Assembly: GCF_002007105.1 (NCBI RefSeq) | Contig: NZ_MVBC01000009.1 | Coordinates: 124,001-188,000 of the forward strand | Origin: Hymenobacter sp. CRA2 | GTDB lineage: Bacteria; Bacteroidota; Bacteroidia; Cytophagales; Hymenobacteraceae | DNA: 64,000 nt | Direction of reading: 5' to 3' | In this document: piece by piece, positions 23,114 to 31,328 of the stretch | How the letters are laid out: every line of letters begins with the position of its first letter | How positions within the stretch are numbered: the stretch's first letter is position 1 | Notes under the pieces: model-generated | What the model saw: the letters and a program-made list of their open reading frames with translations, nothing else | Told to the model about the DNA's origin: nothing | Database searches by the model: none | Position numbers and translations under genes: made by a program

Positions 23114-23926
23114 TTAGTGCTGCGTTGGCAACGGCAGCCATTCCGCAGGCAGTTGATTCTTAAAGAGCGTAAAGCGCAAATCCACCCCGATTACCGGCGT
23201 ACGCACGTTGGTGCGGCCGCCGGACGTCACGTTGCCGTCGGCATCAAACTGGAACAGGAAAAACCGGTAGTCCGATTGGCGGGCGACGTAGGGCGTCAGG
23301 TCAAAGTGGTCGGACAGGCGTACGCCCACTTCGGCGCGCCAGATGCCCTGCTCGAGGGTGCGCTCTTCCGGAGCATCGTCGGGCGGCTGCAGCCGGATGT
23401 TGGCCGCGGCCTCGTAGGCTACGCGCGGGCGCAGCTTCAGCCGCTCCCCTACGGGAATAACGCGCTCCAGATCCAGGCGCAAGCGGGCCGTACCCAGGTT
23501 ACGCTCCTCCTGAAACAGGTACTCCGCACTCAGGCGCTGCCCGAAGGTAAGCCCGAGCACCTGACTACGGTGGCGCAGCAGCAATTCGGGCCGGAAGTAG
23601 GCGCGCAGCCGGCTTATGTCGCCACCGTTCAGCTCCTCTACCACATACAGGCGGGCATTGGCGCCGCCGCTCCAGTGCTGGGACCAGAAATGCTCGTAGC
23701 CCACTTGTCCCCAATTGAGGGCAAACGACTCGGCATAATCCTGCAGGCGGTGGTCGGCGTGCAGGCTTCCCCACCAAAAGTCGCCGTCGGGACGCACGTA
23801 TTCCAGCTGCGCCTCCGTGCGCAACTCTAAGCCATTGGACAGCTTGCGTTGGCCCTGAGCCGCATAGGTAGTCAGCAGCCCCAGCAGGGTACTCGTCAGC
23901 AATCCGCGGAATACTCGGTTTATCAT
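23114..23926 (-). CDS. Outer-membrane-like protein, possibly DUF2490
   Basis: The 270-residue protein has a signal peptide (MINRVFRGLLTSTLLGLLTTYAAQG) followed by alternating amphipathic strands and aromatic ends: WWGSLHADHRLQDYAESFALNW, LRAYFRPELLLRHRSQVLGLTFGQRLSAEYLFQEER, LRPRVAYEAAANIRL, and a closing VDLRFTLF. This is the look of a small outer-membrane beta-barrel, and it resembles DUF2490 proteins. The function is unknown. I chose the ATG at 23926; the longer in-frame reading extends into the amidohydrolase gene. The amidohydrolase ends 23 bp upstream on the same strand. Confidence 0.65.
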   Translation of the reverse strand: MINRVFRGLLTSTLLGLLTTYAAQGQRKLSNGLELRTEAQLEYVRPDGDFWWGSLHADHRLQDYAESFALNWGQVGYEHFWSQHWSGGANARLYVVEELNGGDISRLRAYFRPELLLRHRSQVLGLTFGQRLSAEYLFQEERNLGTARLRLDLERVIPVGERLKLRPRVAYEAAANIRLQPPDDAPEERTLEQGIWRAEVGVRLSDHFDLTPYVARQSDYRFFLFQFDADGNVTSGGRTNVRTPVIGVDLRFTLFKNQLPAEWLPLPTQH

Positions 23927-23949
23927 AGGTAGCGGCTTAGATAGGCTAT

Positions 23950-25149
23950 TTATTCGGTGCCGGTGGCCAGTTCCTGCAGTGCCAGCCAGACCATCAGGCC
24001 CGGCCCCACCGTCAGGGCGTGGGCCTCCACGTCGAAGGTAGGCGTGTGTACGGAGGAGGCGTAGCGGCCGTCGAGGGCGCGGGTACCGAGGCGGTAAAAG
24101 CAGCTCGGGGCGGCCTGGGAGAAGAAAGCAAAGTCTTCGGAGGCCATCCACTGGTCAATGTCGACCACGTTGTCGGCGCCGAGGTAATCGACCATGGCGG
24201 CGCGCACGCGGGCGGTTACGGTCGGGTCGTTGTCGAGGCAGGGGTAGCCGCGGCGGATTTCCAGCTCGCAGGTGGCGCCCATAGCAGCGGCCAGTCCTTC
24301 GCAGAGCTGGCGCAGGTGCACGTGGGCCTGCTCGCGCCACTGCTCATCCATGGTGCGGAAAGTACCCTCGATGTACACCTCGTTCGGAATGACGTTGGTA
24401 GCGCCGTTGGCAATGACTTTGCCGAAGGACAGCACCGAGGGAATCTTGGGGTTGGCGCGGCGGCTTACCAGTTGCTGGGCGGCCACAATCAGGTTGGCCG
24501 CCACCAGCACGGTGTCGATGTTCAGGTCAGGCATGGCGCCGTGGCCGCCCTTTCCGCGCACGGTGAGGTATAGCTCGTCGGCCGAGGCCATGTAGCGGCC
24601 CGAGTGGATGCCCACCTTGCCGGCCGGTAGCTGCGGAAACACGTGCTGACCCAGCACCGTCTGGGGCGCGGGATTGTCGAGCACGCCTTCCTTGATCATG
24701 ATGGACGCCCCGCCGGGCACCAGCTCCTCGCCGGGCTGAAACATCAGCTTCACGGTGCCCTCGAATTCGTCGCGCAGCTGCACCAGAATGCGTGCTACGC
24801 CGAGCAGGGACGAGGTGTGCACGTCGTGGCCGCAGGCGTGCATCACGCCGGGGTTCTGTGAGCGGTACGGCACGTCGTTCTGCTCCTGAATGGGCAACGC
24901 GTCCATATCGGCGCGCAGGGCCACGGTGCGCTTGCCGGGGTTACGCCCTTCGATGAGGGCCACAAGGCCGGTAGTGGCAATGGGCTGCGGGTCGAGGCCG
25001 AGCTGGTGCAGCTCGGCCGCCACGTACTTCGCGGTTTCGAATTCCTTGAACGACAGCTCGGGGTGAGCGTGCAAGTGGTGGCGCAGGCCCACAACCTGCT
25101 CGGCTTGGGCGGCGGCCAGTTCCTGGATGCGGGAAAGCAAGTGCTGCAT
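23950..25149 (-). CDS. M20-family metal-dependent amidohydrolase
   Basis: The 399-residue enzyme belongs to the M20D group (N-acyl-L-amino-acid amidohydrolase / hippurate hydrolase / IAA-amino-acid hydrolase). Motifs are HAHPELSFKEFETAKYVA, LRADMDALPIQE, the metal site MHACGHDVHTSSLLG, FQPGEELVPGGASIMI, GKGGHGAMPDLNIDTV and the late ligand region MASEDFAFFSQAAPSCFYRLG. It removes acyl groups from amino-acid conjugates; the exact substrate cannot be read from sequence. It is cytoplasmic, without signal peptide. It precedes the outer-membrane-like gene by 23 bp and probably shares its transcript. Confidence 0.9.
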   Translation of the reverse strand: MQHLLSRIQELAAAQAEQVVGLRHHLHAHPELSFKEFETAKYVAAELHQLGLDPQPIATTGLVALIEGRNPGKRTVALRADMDALPIQEQNDVPYRSQNPGVMHACGHDVHTSSLLGVARILVQLRDEFEGTVKLMFQPGEELVPGGASIMIKEGVLDNPAPQTVLGQHVFPQLPAGKVGIHSGRYMASADELYLTVRGKGGHGAMPDLNIDTVLVAANLIVAAQQLVSRRANPKIPSVLSFGKVIANGATNVIPNEVYIEGTFRTMDEQWREQAHVHLRQLCEGLAAAMGATCELEIRRGYPCLDNDPTVTARVRAAMVDYLGADNVVDIDQWMASEDFAFFSQAAPSCFYRLGTRALDGRYASSVHTPTFDVEAHALTVGPGLMVWLALQELATGTE

Positions 25150-25370
25150 ACGCCGCAAGGTACGACGCCCGCGGCGCACTAGATTAGTTCAGTGGCACGA
25201 CGCGGCTTAGCGCCCGCCGGAAACAACAGTAGTCGAGCACACCTTTGCTGACCTTCTTCCGCCGCCTCGTCATGGGGTACCATTGCACCCCGGGAAGCCA
25301 GCCGCTTGGCTTATCTGGGCCAACGTTACGCTTTTGCCTTAGCCGGCTACATTGGTTTCAAAGCAAGCTT

Positions 25371-25676
25371 CTATTCAGAGGGGCTGAATAATTTCCGACC
25401 AATGAAAGTAGACAAAGTACCACCCAGTAGGATAGCTACTAAAAGCGTTACCAGATAACCAATAACCGCTGCTGAGGAATGCAGGCGCCGGTTTTCATCG
25501 GCGAAAATCCAGGTATAGATGAGAGACGAGCATATTGCCGCCGGGAAAGAGCCGACGACAAACAAGGTGATATTAGTTGAGGTAAGCTTCCACCTGGGGT
25601 GAACAACAATGACCGCCGCTCCGAGAATAGAACTCATCACAACTCCGAAAGCAAGTCCAATTAAGGCTAAAAGCAT
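25371..25676 (-). CDS. Small hypothetical membrane protein
   Basis: The 101-residue protein has three clear hydrophobic segments: LLALIGLAFGVVMSSILGAAVIVV, ITLFVVGSFPAAICSSLIYTWI and AAVIGYLVTLLVAILLGGTLSTFI, separated by short polar loops. No family was recognised. The gene is visibly AT-richer than its neighbours and is surrounded by about 200 bp of noncoding DNA on both sides, which fits a recently acquired or fast-evolving orphan. No partner is evident. Confidence 0.6.
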   Translation of the reverse strand: MLLALIGLAFGVVMSSILGAAVIVVHPRWKLTSTNITLFVVGSFPAAICSSLIYTWIFADENRRLHSSAAVIGYLVTLLVAILLGGTLSTFIGRKLFSPSE

Positions 25677-25796
25677 AGTGTCAAATCATAAGTAACATGT
25701 GCGCTGAGGCAAGAAAGGTCAATCCTGTTAATGAAATTACCAACTAGCATTAATTCGAAGAGCCTTTTTGAACTGATGCTGCAAATGCCTTGTGCA

Positions 25797-25825
25797 GGTC
25801 ATACTTCGACAAGCTCAATATGACC
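25797..25825. repeat. Short inverted repeat, possible dispersed-repeat remnant
   Basis: GGTCAT (25797-25802) and ATGACC (25820-25825) frame a 17-nt segment ending AAGCTCAAT. The right half resembles GCTCAGCATGACC at about 5838-5850, next to the 23-bp palindrome. The similarity is short, so common origin is tentative. Confidence 0.35.
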
Positions 25826-25852
25826 CAAAGCTAAAAGTCCAAAACACGTAGC

Positions 25853-26248
25853 TTACTCAAACAGCACGCTTACGTGCGGCTTCATGGCCACCAGCATGGT
25901 GCGCCCCAGCAGATTGGGGCTGAAAGCGGCTTCGGCCTGCTCCTCGGTCAGGGCCACGCGGCTGACCAGCACGCAGTCGGCAAACTCCAGGTACTCGCCG
26001 CGCTTGTCGTTGTTGTAGCGGATGCGGCCACGCACGGCCACCGTCAGGTCCAGCAGCACGGCCTCGGTGACCGACTGCACCAGCGTCACGTCCACCACGC
26101 CCAGGTAAGGCCAGAGTGAGACGAGTAGCAGCAGGCCGTCGTGGCGCACGCGGTAGTGCGTGCCGCCGTTGTCGTCTTCCACCGGAATGGCTTCGAGGCC
26201 CTGCAGCAGGTCCAGTTCGTCCCACTGCAGCTGGCGAATCAGCGGCAC
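25853..26248 (-). CDS. Hypothetical protein
   Basis: This 131-residue soluble protein was not recognised. It has RHDGLLLLVSLWPYLGVVDVTLV and AVLLDLTVAVRGRIRYNN, suggesting a small beta-rich domain, and no signal peptide. I place the start at the GTG at 26248, four bases after the TAG of the SPOR-like lipoprotein gene, which fits translational coupling; the frame extends further upstream only through that gene. It would be the last gene of the deoC-lipoprotein unit. Confidence 0.55.
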   Translation of the reverse strand: MPLIRQLQWDELDLLQGLEAIPVEDDNGGTHYRVRHDGLLLLVSLWPYLGVVDVTLVQSVTEAVLLDLTVAVRGRIRYNNDKRGEYLEFADCVLVSRVALTEEQAEAAFSPNLLGRTMLVAMKPHVSVLFE

Positions 26249-26252
26249 GGGG

Positions 26253-26813
26253 CTAGAAGCGCGTTTTGTTGATGAGCACCTGCGCCGGCTGCAGCTCGGC
26301 CTTAGGCGCCAGCGGCTTGATGCGCAGCATAGCCCGCTCGGCATCCAGGCGGTTGGAGTAGTCGCCGATGAACAGGCGGTAAATCGGCTGCTTGAACACT
26401 ACGTAGTCCGTTTCCTCCGGGTAGCGGCTGATGACGGAGCGGCGGATGCTCATGGCTTGGTCACGCTCCAGACCCACGTAAGCCAGGATGCGGAAGCCCG
26501 AGGTGTACTTCACGTTCTGGTTGGTGTAGGCCTGGTCGCGCAGCCGCTGGTCGATGAGGGCATTGACCGAAGCCGTGGGCGTTACGAAGGTTTTGGGGGG
26601 GGCCGCCTTGGGCGCGGGCACGGTAAACTTCGGCCGGTACTTGCTCAGGTCCTCCGCCGGTTGGCCTTTTTTGGCGGCCGCAGTGGCCGTGGCCGGCCGG
26701 GTAGTATCGGGCGCGGTGGTGCTAGCCGATGGCGCGGCCGGCCCCGAGGCGGCGCAGGCAGCTAAGGTCAGCGAGACAAACAGCACGGGCACGTTAGTAA
26801 GCAGTCGGTTCAT
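26253..26813 (-). CDS. Lipoprotein with SPOR-like C-terminal domain
   Basis: The 186-residue protein starts with a lipoprotein signal (MNRLLTNVPVLFVSLTLAAC, lipobox LAAC), followed by an Ala/Thr/Pro linker (about 21-85). The C-terminal 75 residues (VKYTSGFRILAYVGLERDQAMSIRRSVI ... YRLFIGDYSNRLDAERAMLRIKPL) match the beta-alpha-beta pattern of SPOR domains, which bind peptidoglycan stripped of stem peptides. It overlaps the 3' end of deoC by 20 bp and is followed after 4 bp by the hypothetical gene. An envelope role near the septum or cell wall is inferred. Confidence 0.72.
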   Translation of the reverse strand: MNRLLTNVPVLFVSLTLAACAASGPAAPSASTTAPDTTRPATATAAAKKGQPAEDLSKYRPKFTVPAPKAAPPKTFVTPTASVNALIDQRLRDQAYTNQNVKYTSGFRILAYVGLERDQAMSIRRSVISRYPEETDYVVFKQPIYRLFIGDYSNRLDAERAMLRIKPLAPKAELQPAQVLINKTRF

Positions 26814-27492
26814 GGGTGGAGGCGTCGTCAGCGGCAGGCGTAAGCAGGGCGAGGCCGGCGGAGGCCCCAAGGCGGTCGGCTCCGGCTTCTACCAGAGCCA
26901 CGGCCTGCGCGTGGGTCCGGATACCACCGGAGGCTTTAATACGGATGTGCTCGGGCAGGTGGCTACGCATCAGCCGGATGTCCTCCACCGAAGCGCCGCG
27001 GCTGGCGAAGCCCGTTGAGGTTTTCACGAAGTCGGCACCGGCGGCCGCGCACAGGTCGCAGGCCTGCCGGATTTCGTCGGGCGTGAGCAGCGCCGTTTCG
27101 ATGATGACTTTCAGGATGGCCCCAGAAGCATGGCAAAGCGCCGACAGCTGCCGGATATCCTGCTCCACCACGGTGTACTCCCCCGACTTGAAGGCGGCAT
27201 TGTTCATCACCATATCCAGCTCTTCGGCGCCGTTGCGCAGCGCGTCCTCGGCTTCGGCCAGCTTGGCGGCGGAGGTAGCGTAGCCCAGCGGAAAGCCGAT
27301 GACCGTGCACACCTTCACGCCGGAGCCCTGCAACGCCGCGGCGGCCACGCTCACGTAATGCGGCGGCACGCACACGCTGGCAAACTGCGCCTCGCGCGCC
27401 TCGGCGCACAGCCACTCAATCTGCGCCCGCGTAGCCTCGGGCTTCAGTAGCGTATGGTCGATGCGGGCGGCGAGGTTGTCGGTGGAAAGCAT
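26794..27492 (-). CDS. deoC: Deoxyribose-phosphate aldolase
   Basis: DeoC cleaves 2-deoxy-D-ribose 5-phosphate to glyceraldehyde 3-phosphate and acetaldehyde in deoxynucleoside salvage. The 232-residue protein shows the class I aldolase residues: IDHTLLKP (11-18), VCTVIGFPLG, ELDMVMN with Asp93, KVIIET, FVKTSTGF with Schiff-base Lys157 and IKASGGIRT with Lys186. The ATG at 27492 lies 4 nt after a perfect -7 box (TATCTTTG, 27497-27504). The gene overlaps the lipoprotein gene downstream by 20 bp. No other nucleoside-salvage gene is nearby. Confidence 0.95.
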   Translation of the reverse strand: MLSTDNLAARIDHTLLKPEATRAQIEWLCAEAREAQFASVCVPPHYVSVAAAALQGSGVKVCTVIGFPLGYATSAAKLAEAEDALRNGAEELDMVMNNAAFKSGEYTVVEQDIRQLSALCHASGAILKVIIETALLTPDEIRQACDLCAAAGADFVKTSTGFASRGASVEDIRLMRSHLPEHIRIKASGGIRTHAQAVALVEAGADRLGASAGLALLTPAADDASTHEPTAY

Positions 27493-27496
27493 AAGG

Positions 27497-27504
27497 CAAA
27501 GATA
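27497..27504 (-). promoter_or_regulatory. -7 box TATCTTTG for deoC
   Basis: A perfect TAnnTTTG element ends 4 nt before the deoC ATG, predicting a leaderless mRNA. The 49-bp inverted repeat begins at the very next base (27505), so its left arm occupies the place of the upstream promoter element. Confidence 0.6.
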
Positions 27505-27720
27505 AATCACGGATTTAGACGGATTTTTCGGATTCCACGGATTTTGTGGACGATTACCCGCCAACTGCCGTCGACTTCCTGTTCGGGCGGTTTATGGTTG
27601 CCGTGTTCCACCTACGTTTAAACGGCGGTAAACGAAGGAGCCGAAGCTGCAAAGCTTCGGCTCCTGAATCGTCGTCCACAAAATCCGTGGAATCCGAAAA
27701 ATCCGTCTAAATCCGTGATT
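27505..27720. repeat. 49-bp perfect inverted repeat filling the deoC-secA gap
   Basis: The arms 27505-27553 and 27672-27720 are exact reverse complements. They carry the reiterated word GGATTT in different contexts, and flank a 118-bp centre that contains the secA terminator hairpin. The right arm overlaps the secA stop codon; the left arm touches the deoC -7 box. Confidence 0.85.
27636..27665 (-). terminator. Hairpin downstream of secA
   Basis: The 13-bp arms 27636-27648 and 27653-27665 close a GCAA loop within the centre of the larger palindrome. No strong T-tract follows, so termination is likely but not certain. Confidence 0.6.
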
Positions 27721-30700
27721 AGTCGATGATGACGGCGCGGTTGTTCAGTACGTCTTCTTCCACGCTCTTGAACTTCACGTCGCGCAGGATGCGGCCGTCC
27801 ATGTACTGCACGCTCACCTTGTCGTTGCGGTTGGCAATTTTCTGCGAGCGAACCGGCTCCTGCCGCTCCGCGATGGTTTCGGCGTTGTCGTCCTCGGCAG
27901 CGAAGCCCGACTCCAGCTGCGAGTGCACCTGCTCCTTCTCGGCCCGCACGCGGGGCTGCGACACGCGCGGCAGCGCGGCAGCTTCCTCGAAGTGAATTTC
28001 GGGCTCCTCGCCCGCGCCCTGCACCGTGGCCGGAATGTCGGCGTGGAACAGGAAGGTCACCGTCTCCTCGTTCACCTTGCTGATCATGCGCTTGAACAGC
28101 TCGAACGATTCAAACTTGTACACCAGCAGCGGGTCCTTCTGCTCGTACACGGCGTTCTGCACCACCTGCTTCAGGTCGTCCATGCCGCGCAGGTGCTGGG
28201 TCCAGGCCTCGTCGATGAGCGACAGCACCACCACTTTTTCCATGGCGCGGATCAGCTCCTGCCCGTTCGAGGCCTGAGCGCGGCGTAGGTTGGCCACGGC
28301 CGTCACCTGCTTGCGCTGGTCGCTAAAGGGCACCGCGATGTTTTCGAACGGCGCGTTCTGCGAAATCAGGTCGTTCACGAGCGGCAGGGCCGACTCGCCG
28401 ATGACCTCGTTCTTGGAGTGGTAGTAGCCCAGGGCCTCGTCGTACAGACGCTGCACCAGTAGCGGCGCCTGCTGCGCGGCAAACTCACCTGCCGTGATGT
28501 GCGTGTCGTAGCCAAAGACGCGGATGATGGCCAGCTGGAAGTCGTCGTAGTTGCCGCTGATCTTGTGACCCGCCACAATGTCCTCCGACACTTCGTAGAT
28601 CATGTTCCATACGTCCAGCTCCAGACGCTCGCCGAAGAGGGCATTGCGGCGGCGACGGTACACCACCTCGCGCTGGGCATTCATCACGTCGTCGTACTCC
28701 AGCAGACGCTTGCGCATGCCGAAGTTGTTTTCCTCCACCTTCTTCTGAGCGCGTTCGATGCTTGACGTAATCATCGAGTGCTGAATCACCTCGCCTTCCT
28801 CCAGGCCCATGCGGTCCATGAGGCGGGCAATGCGGTCGGAGCCGAACAGGCGCATCAGGTTGTCTTCGAGCGAAACGAAGAACTGCGAGGTGCCCGGGTC
28901 GCCCTGGCGGCCGGCACGGCCGCGCAGCTGCCGGTCCACGCGGCGGGATTCGTGGCGCTCCGTGCCGATGATGGCCAGACCGCCCGCTTCCTTCGACGTC
29001 TCCTTCAGCTTGATGTCGGTACCACGGCCGGCCATGTTGGTGGCAATGGTCACGGTGCCGGGGTAACCGGCGTTGGCCACAATTTCAGCTTCGCGCTGGT
29101 TCTGCTTGGCGTTCAGCACCTGGTGCGGAATCTTGCGCAGCTGCAGCAGGCGGCTGATGATTTCGGAGTTTTCTACGGTGGTAGTACCCACCAGTACCGG
29201 GCGGCCGGCTTTCACCAGCTCCTGGATTTCCTCGGCCACGGCGTTGTACTTCTCGCGCGTGGTTTTGTACACTTTGTCGTGCTGGTCTTTGCGGGCGATG
29301 CCGCGGTTGGTGGGGATAACCACCACGTCCAGCTTGTAGATCTGCCAGAATTCGCCCGCTTCCGTTTCGGCCGTACCGGTCATGCCGGCCAGCTTGTGGT
29401 ACATGCGGAAGTAGTTCTGCAGCGTCACCGTGGCGTAGGTCTGCGTGGCGTCTTCGATGCGCACGTTTTCCTTGGCCTCGATGGCTTGGTGCAGGCCGTC
29501 GGAGTAGCGGCGACCTTCCATCACGCGGCCGGTCTGCTCGTCTACAATCTTCACCTTGTTGTCCTCGCTCACGATGTACTGGTCGTTGAGTTCGAACAAG
29601 GTGTAGGCCTTCAGCAGCTGGTTGACGGTATGGATGCGCTCTGACTTCTCCTGAAAGTCCTGCATCAGGTGCTCCTTCTGATGGAGGCGCTCCTCGGCCG
29701 TCAGGGCCTTGTTGTTTTCGATAACGGCCAAGTCGGTGCCGATATCGGGCATGATGAAGAAGTGCGGGTCTTCGCCCTGGCCGGTAATTAGGTCGATGCC
29801 CTTTTCCGTCAGCTCAATCTGGTTGTTCTTCTCATCGATGGTGAAAAACAGCGGCGCGTCGGCCTGCGGCATCTGGCGCGAGTTGTCGGCCAGGTAGAAG
29901 TTTTCGGTCTTCTGCAGGATAGCGCGGTTGCCGGTTTCCGAGAGGAACTTGATCAGCGGCTTGCTCTTCGGCAGACCGCGGAACGCGCGGAACAGCGCGA
30001 GGCCGCCCTCCCCTTCTTTGGCGCCGTCCTTGCCTTCCTTGATCAGGCGCTTGGCGTCGAGCAGGTATTGCTGAATGAGCCGCTTCTGCTCGTTCACCAG
30101 GCGCTCGATGCGGGGCTTCAGCACGAGGAACTCGTGCACGTCGCCGCGCGGCACCGGGCCCGAAATGATGAGCGGGGTACGGGCGTCGTCGATGAGCACC
30201 GAGTCCACTTCGTCGACCATGGCGTAGTGGTGCTTGCGCTGCACCAGTTCTTCCGGGTCGCGCGCCATGTTGTCGCGCAGATAGTCGAAGCCAAATTCGT
30301 TGTTGGTGCCGTAGGTGATGTCGGCCAGGTAGGCCTGCCGGCGGGCGTCGGTGTTGGGCTGGTGCTTGTCAATGCAGTCACAACGCATGTTGTGAAACTC
30401 GAACAGCGGAGCCATCCACTCCGAGTCACGCTTGGCCAGGTAGTCGTTTACCGTTACCACGTGCACGCCCCGACGGGCCAGTGCGTTCAGGAACGCGGGC
30501 AGCGTGGCCACCAGCGTCTTGCCTTCACCCGTGGCCATTTCGGCGATTTTGCCCTGGTGCAGCACGATGCCGCCGATGAGCTGCACGTCGTAGTGCACCA
30601 TCTCCCAGGTGAGTTCGGAGCCCCCAGCGACCCACTTATTCGGCCAGATGGCCTTGTCGCCTTCGAAGCGAATGTGCGGGCGGATGCGCGACAAGCTGCG

Positions 30701-31120
30701 GTCGTGCTCGGTGGCGGTTACCACCAGCTGGCTGTTTTCCTTGTAGCGGCGCGCCGTCTCCTTCACAATGGCGAAGGCCCGCGGCATGATTTCCATCAGA
30801 ACCTCTTCCAGCTGCACGTTACGCTGCTTTTCCAGCGCGTCGATCTGGTCGAAGATCTGCTCCTTTTCCTGAATGTCGAGGTTGGGCTGGTCGTTGATAC
30901 GCTGGTGCAGGCCGCCGATCTGGGCGTCTACGGCTTGCAGGCGCTCATCGATGATGGCGCGCAGCTCGTTGGACTGGCCGCGCAACTCGTCATCGGAGAT
31001 GCCTGCCAGTTTGGCGTATTCGGCGTTGATGGTCGCCACGTAGGGGATGATGCCTTTCAAGTCCCGCTCCGACTTGGTGCCGAAGACTTTCGTGACGGCC
31101 TTCCCGATAAAATCGAACAT
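27719..31120 (-). CDS. secA: Preprotein translocase ATPase subunit SecA
   Basis: SecA drives post-translational export through SecYEG. The 1133-residue protein is longer than the E. coli form (901), as is usual in Bacteroidota, with inserts in the N-terminal and nucleotide-binding regions. Seen are MATGEGKT (Walker A, 195-202), the DEVDSVLIDDARTPLIISGP block, TNMAGRGTDIKL and GRAGRQGDPG for the second ATPase domain, and the helical scaffold/wing region. The C-terminus (VSVQYMDGRILRDVKFKSVEEDV) lacks the CxCxSGxxxxxCH zinc motif that binds SecB. A -7 box (TATTTTTG) lies at 31161-31168. It is a single-gene unit. Confidence 0.97.
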   Translation of the reverse strand: MFDFIGKAVTKVFGTKSERDLKGIIPYVATINAEYAKLAGISDDELRGQSNELRAIIDERLQAVDAQIGGLHQRINDQPNLDIQEKEQIFDQIDALEKQRNVQLEEVLMEIMPRAFAIVKETARRYKENSQLVVTATEHDRSLSRIRPHIRFEGDKAIWPNKWVAGGSELTWEMVHYDVQLIGGIVLHQGKIAEMATGEGKTLVATLPAFLNALARRGVHVVTVNDYLAKRDSEWMAPLFEFHNMRCDCIDKHQPNTDARRQAYLADITYGTNNEFGFDYLRDNMARDPEELVQRKHHYAMVDEVDSVLIDDARTPLIISGPVPRGDVHEFLVLKPRIERLVNEQKRLIQQYLLDAKRLIKEGKDGAKEGEGGLALFRAFRGLPKSKPLIKFLSETGNRAILQKTENFYLADNSRQMPQADAPLFFTIDEKNNQIELTEKGIDLITGQGEDPHFFIMPDIGTDLAVIENNKALTAEERLHQKEHLMQDFQEKSERIHTVNQLLKAYTLFELNDQYIVSEDNKVKIVDEQTGRVMEGRRYSDGLHQAIEAKENVRIEDATQTYATVTLQNYFRMYHKLAGMTGTAETEAGEFWQIYKLDVVVIPTNRGIARKDQHDKVYKTTREKYNAVAEEIQELVKAGRPVLVGTTTVENSEIISRLLQLRKIPHQVLNAKQNQREAEIVANAGYPGTVTIATNMAGRGTDIKLKETSKEAGGLAIIGTERHESRRVDRQLRGRAGRQGDPGTSQFFVSLEDNLMRLFGSDRIARLMDRMGLEEGEVIQHSMITSSIERAQKKVEENNFGMRKRLLEYDDVMNAQREVVYRRRRNALFGERLELDVWNMIYEVSEDIVAGHKISGNYDDFQLAIIRVFGYDTHITAGEFAAQQAPLLVQRLYDEALGYYHSKNEVIGESALPLVNDLISQNAPFENIAVPFSDQRKQVTAVANLRRAQASNGQELIRAMEKVVVLSLIDEAWTQHLRGMDDLKQVVQNAVYEQKDPLLVYKFESFELFKRMISKVNEETVTFLFHADIPATVQGAGEEPEIHFEEAAALPRVSQPRVRAEKEQVHSQLESGFAAEDDNAETIAERQEPVRSQKIANRNDKVSVQYMDGRILRDVKFKSVEEDVLNNRAVIID

Positions 31121-31160
31121 GCTGTGTAGGAAAATGTACTGAATGCGCTGGGGCGCACCT

Positions 31161-31168
31161 CAAAAATA
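31161..31168 (-). promoter_or_regulatory. -7 box TATTTTTG for secA
   Basis: A perfect TAnnTTTG element lies 40 bp upstream of the secA ATG at 31120, giving a leader of roughly 35 nt. Confidence 0.5.
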
Positions 31169-31221
31169 CGTGGTTTAGGCCAAATGCCCCAGACGCGTTC
31201 CAAGATGTCCCAGAAAAGACA

Positions 31222-31252
31222 AACCCCGCTCCCTCAAAAAGAGTGCGGGGTT
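31222..31252 (-). terminator. Terminator-like hairpin after the RmlD-like gene
   Basis: The arms AACCCCGC (31222-31229) and GCGGGGTT (31245-31252) pair, with a partly paired inner section. It lies about 77 bp past the stop of the minus-strand gene; the following T-tract is weak. Confidence 0.55.
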
Positions 31253-31328
31253 GGTCGGGAAAGAAGTATTGGCAGAGTTGCAGGCAGTTCGGCCCGGCTC
31301 AGGTGCCAAAGTTGCCGGAGCCGCCTGT

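Noticed and set aside
25272-25391. 39-codon plus-strand frame beginning MGYHCTPG
   Set aside because: It overlaps the end of the minus-strand membrane-protein gene, has no recognisable features and no clear start signal.
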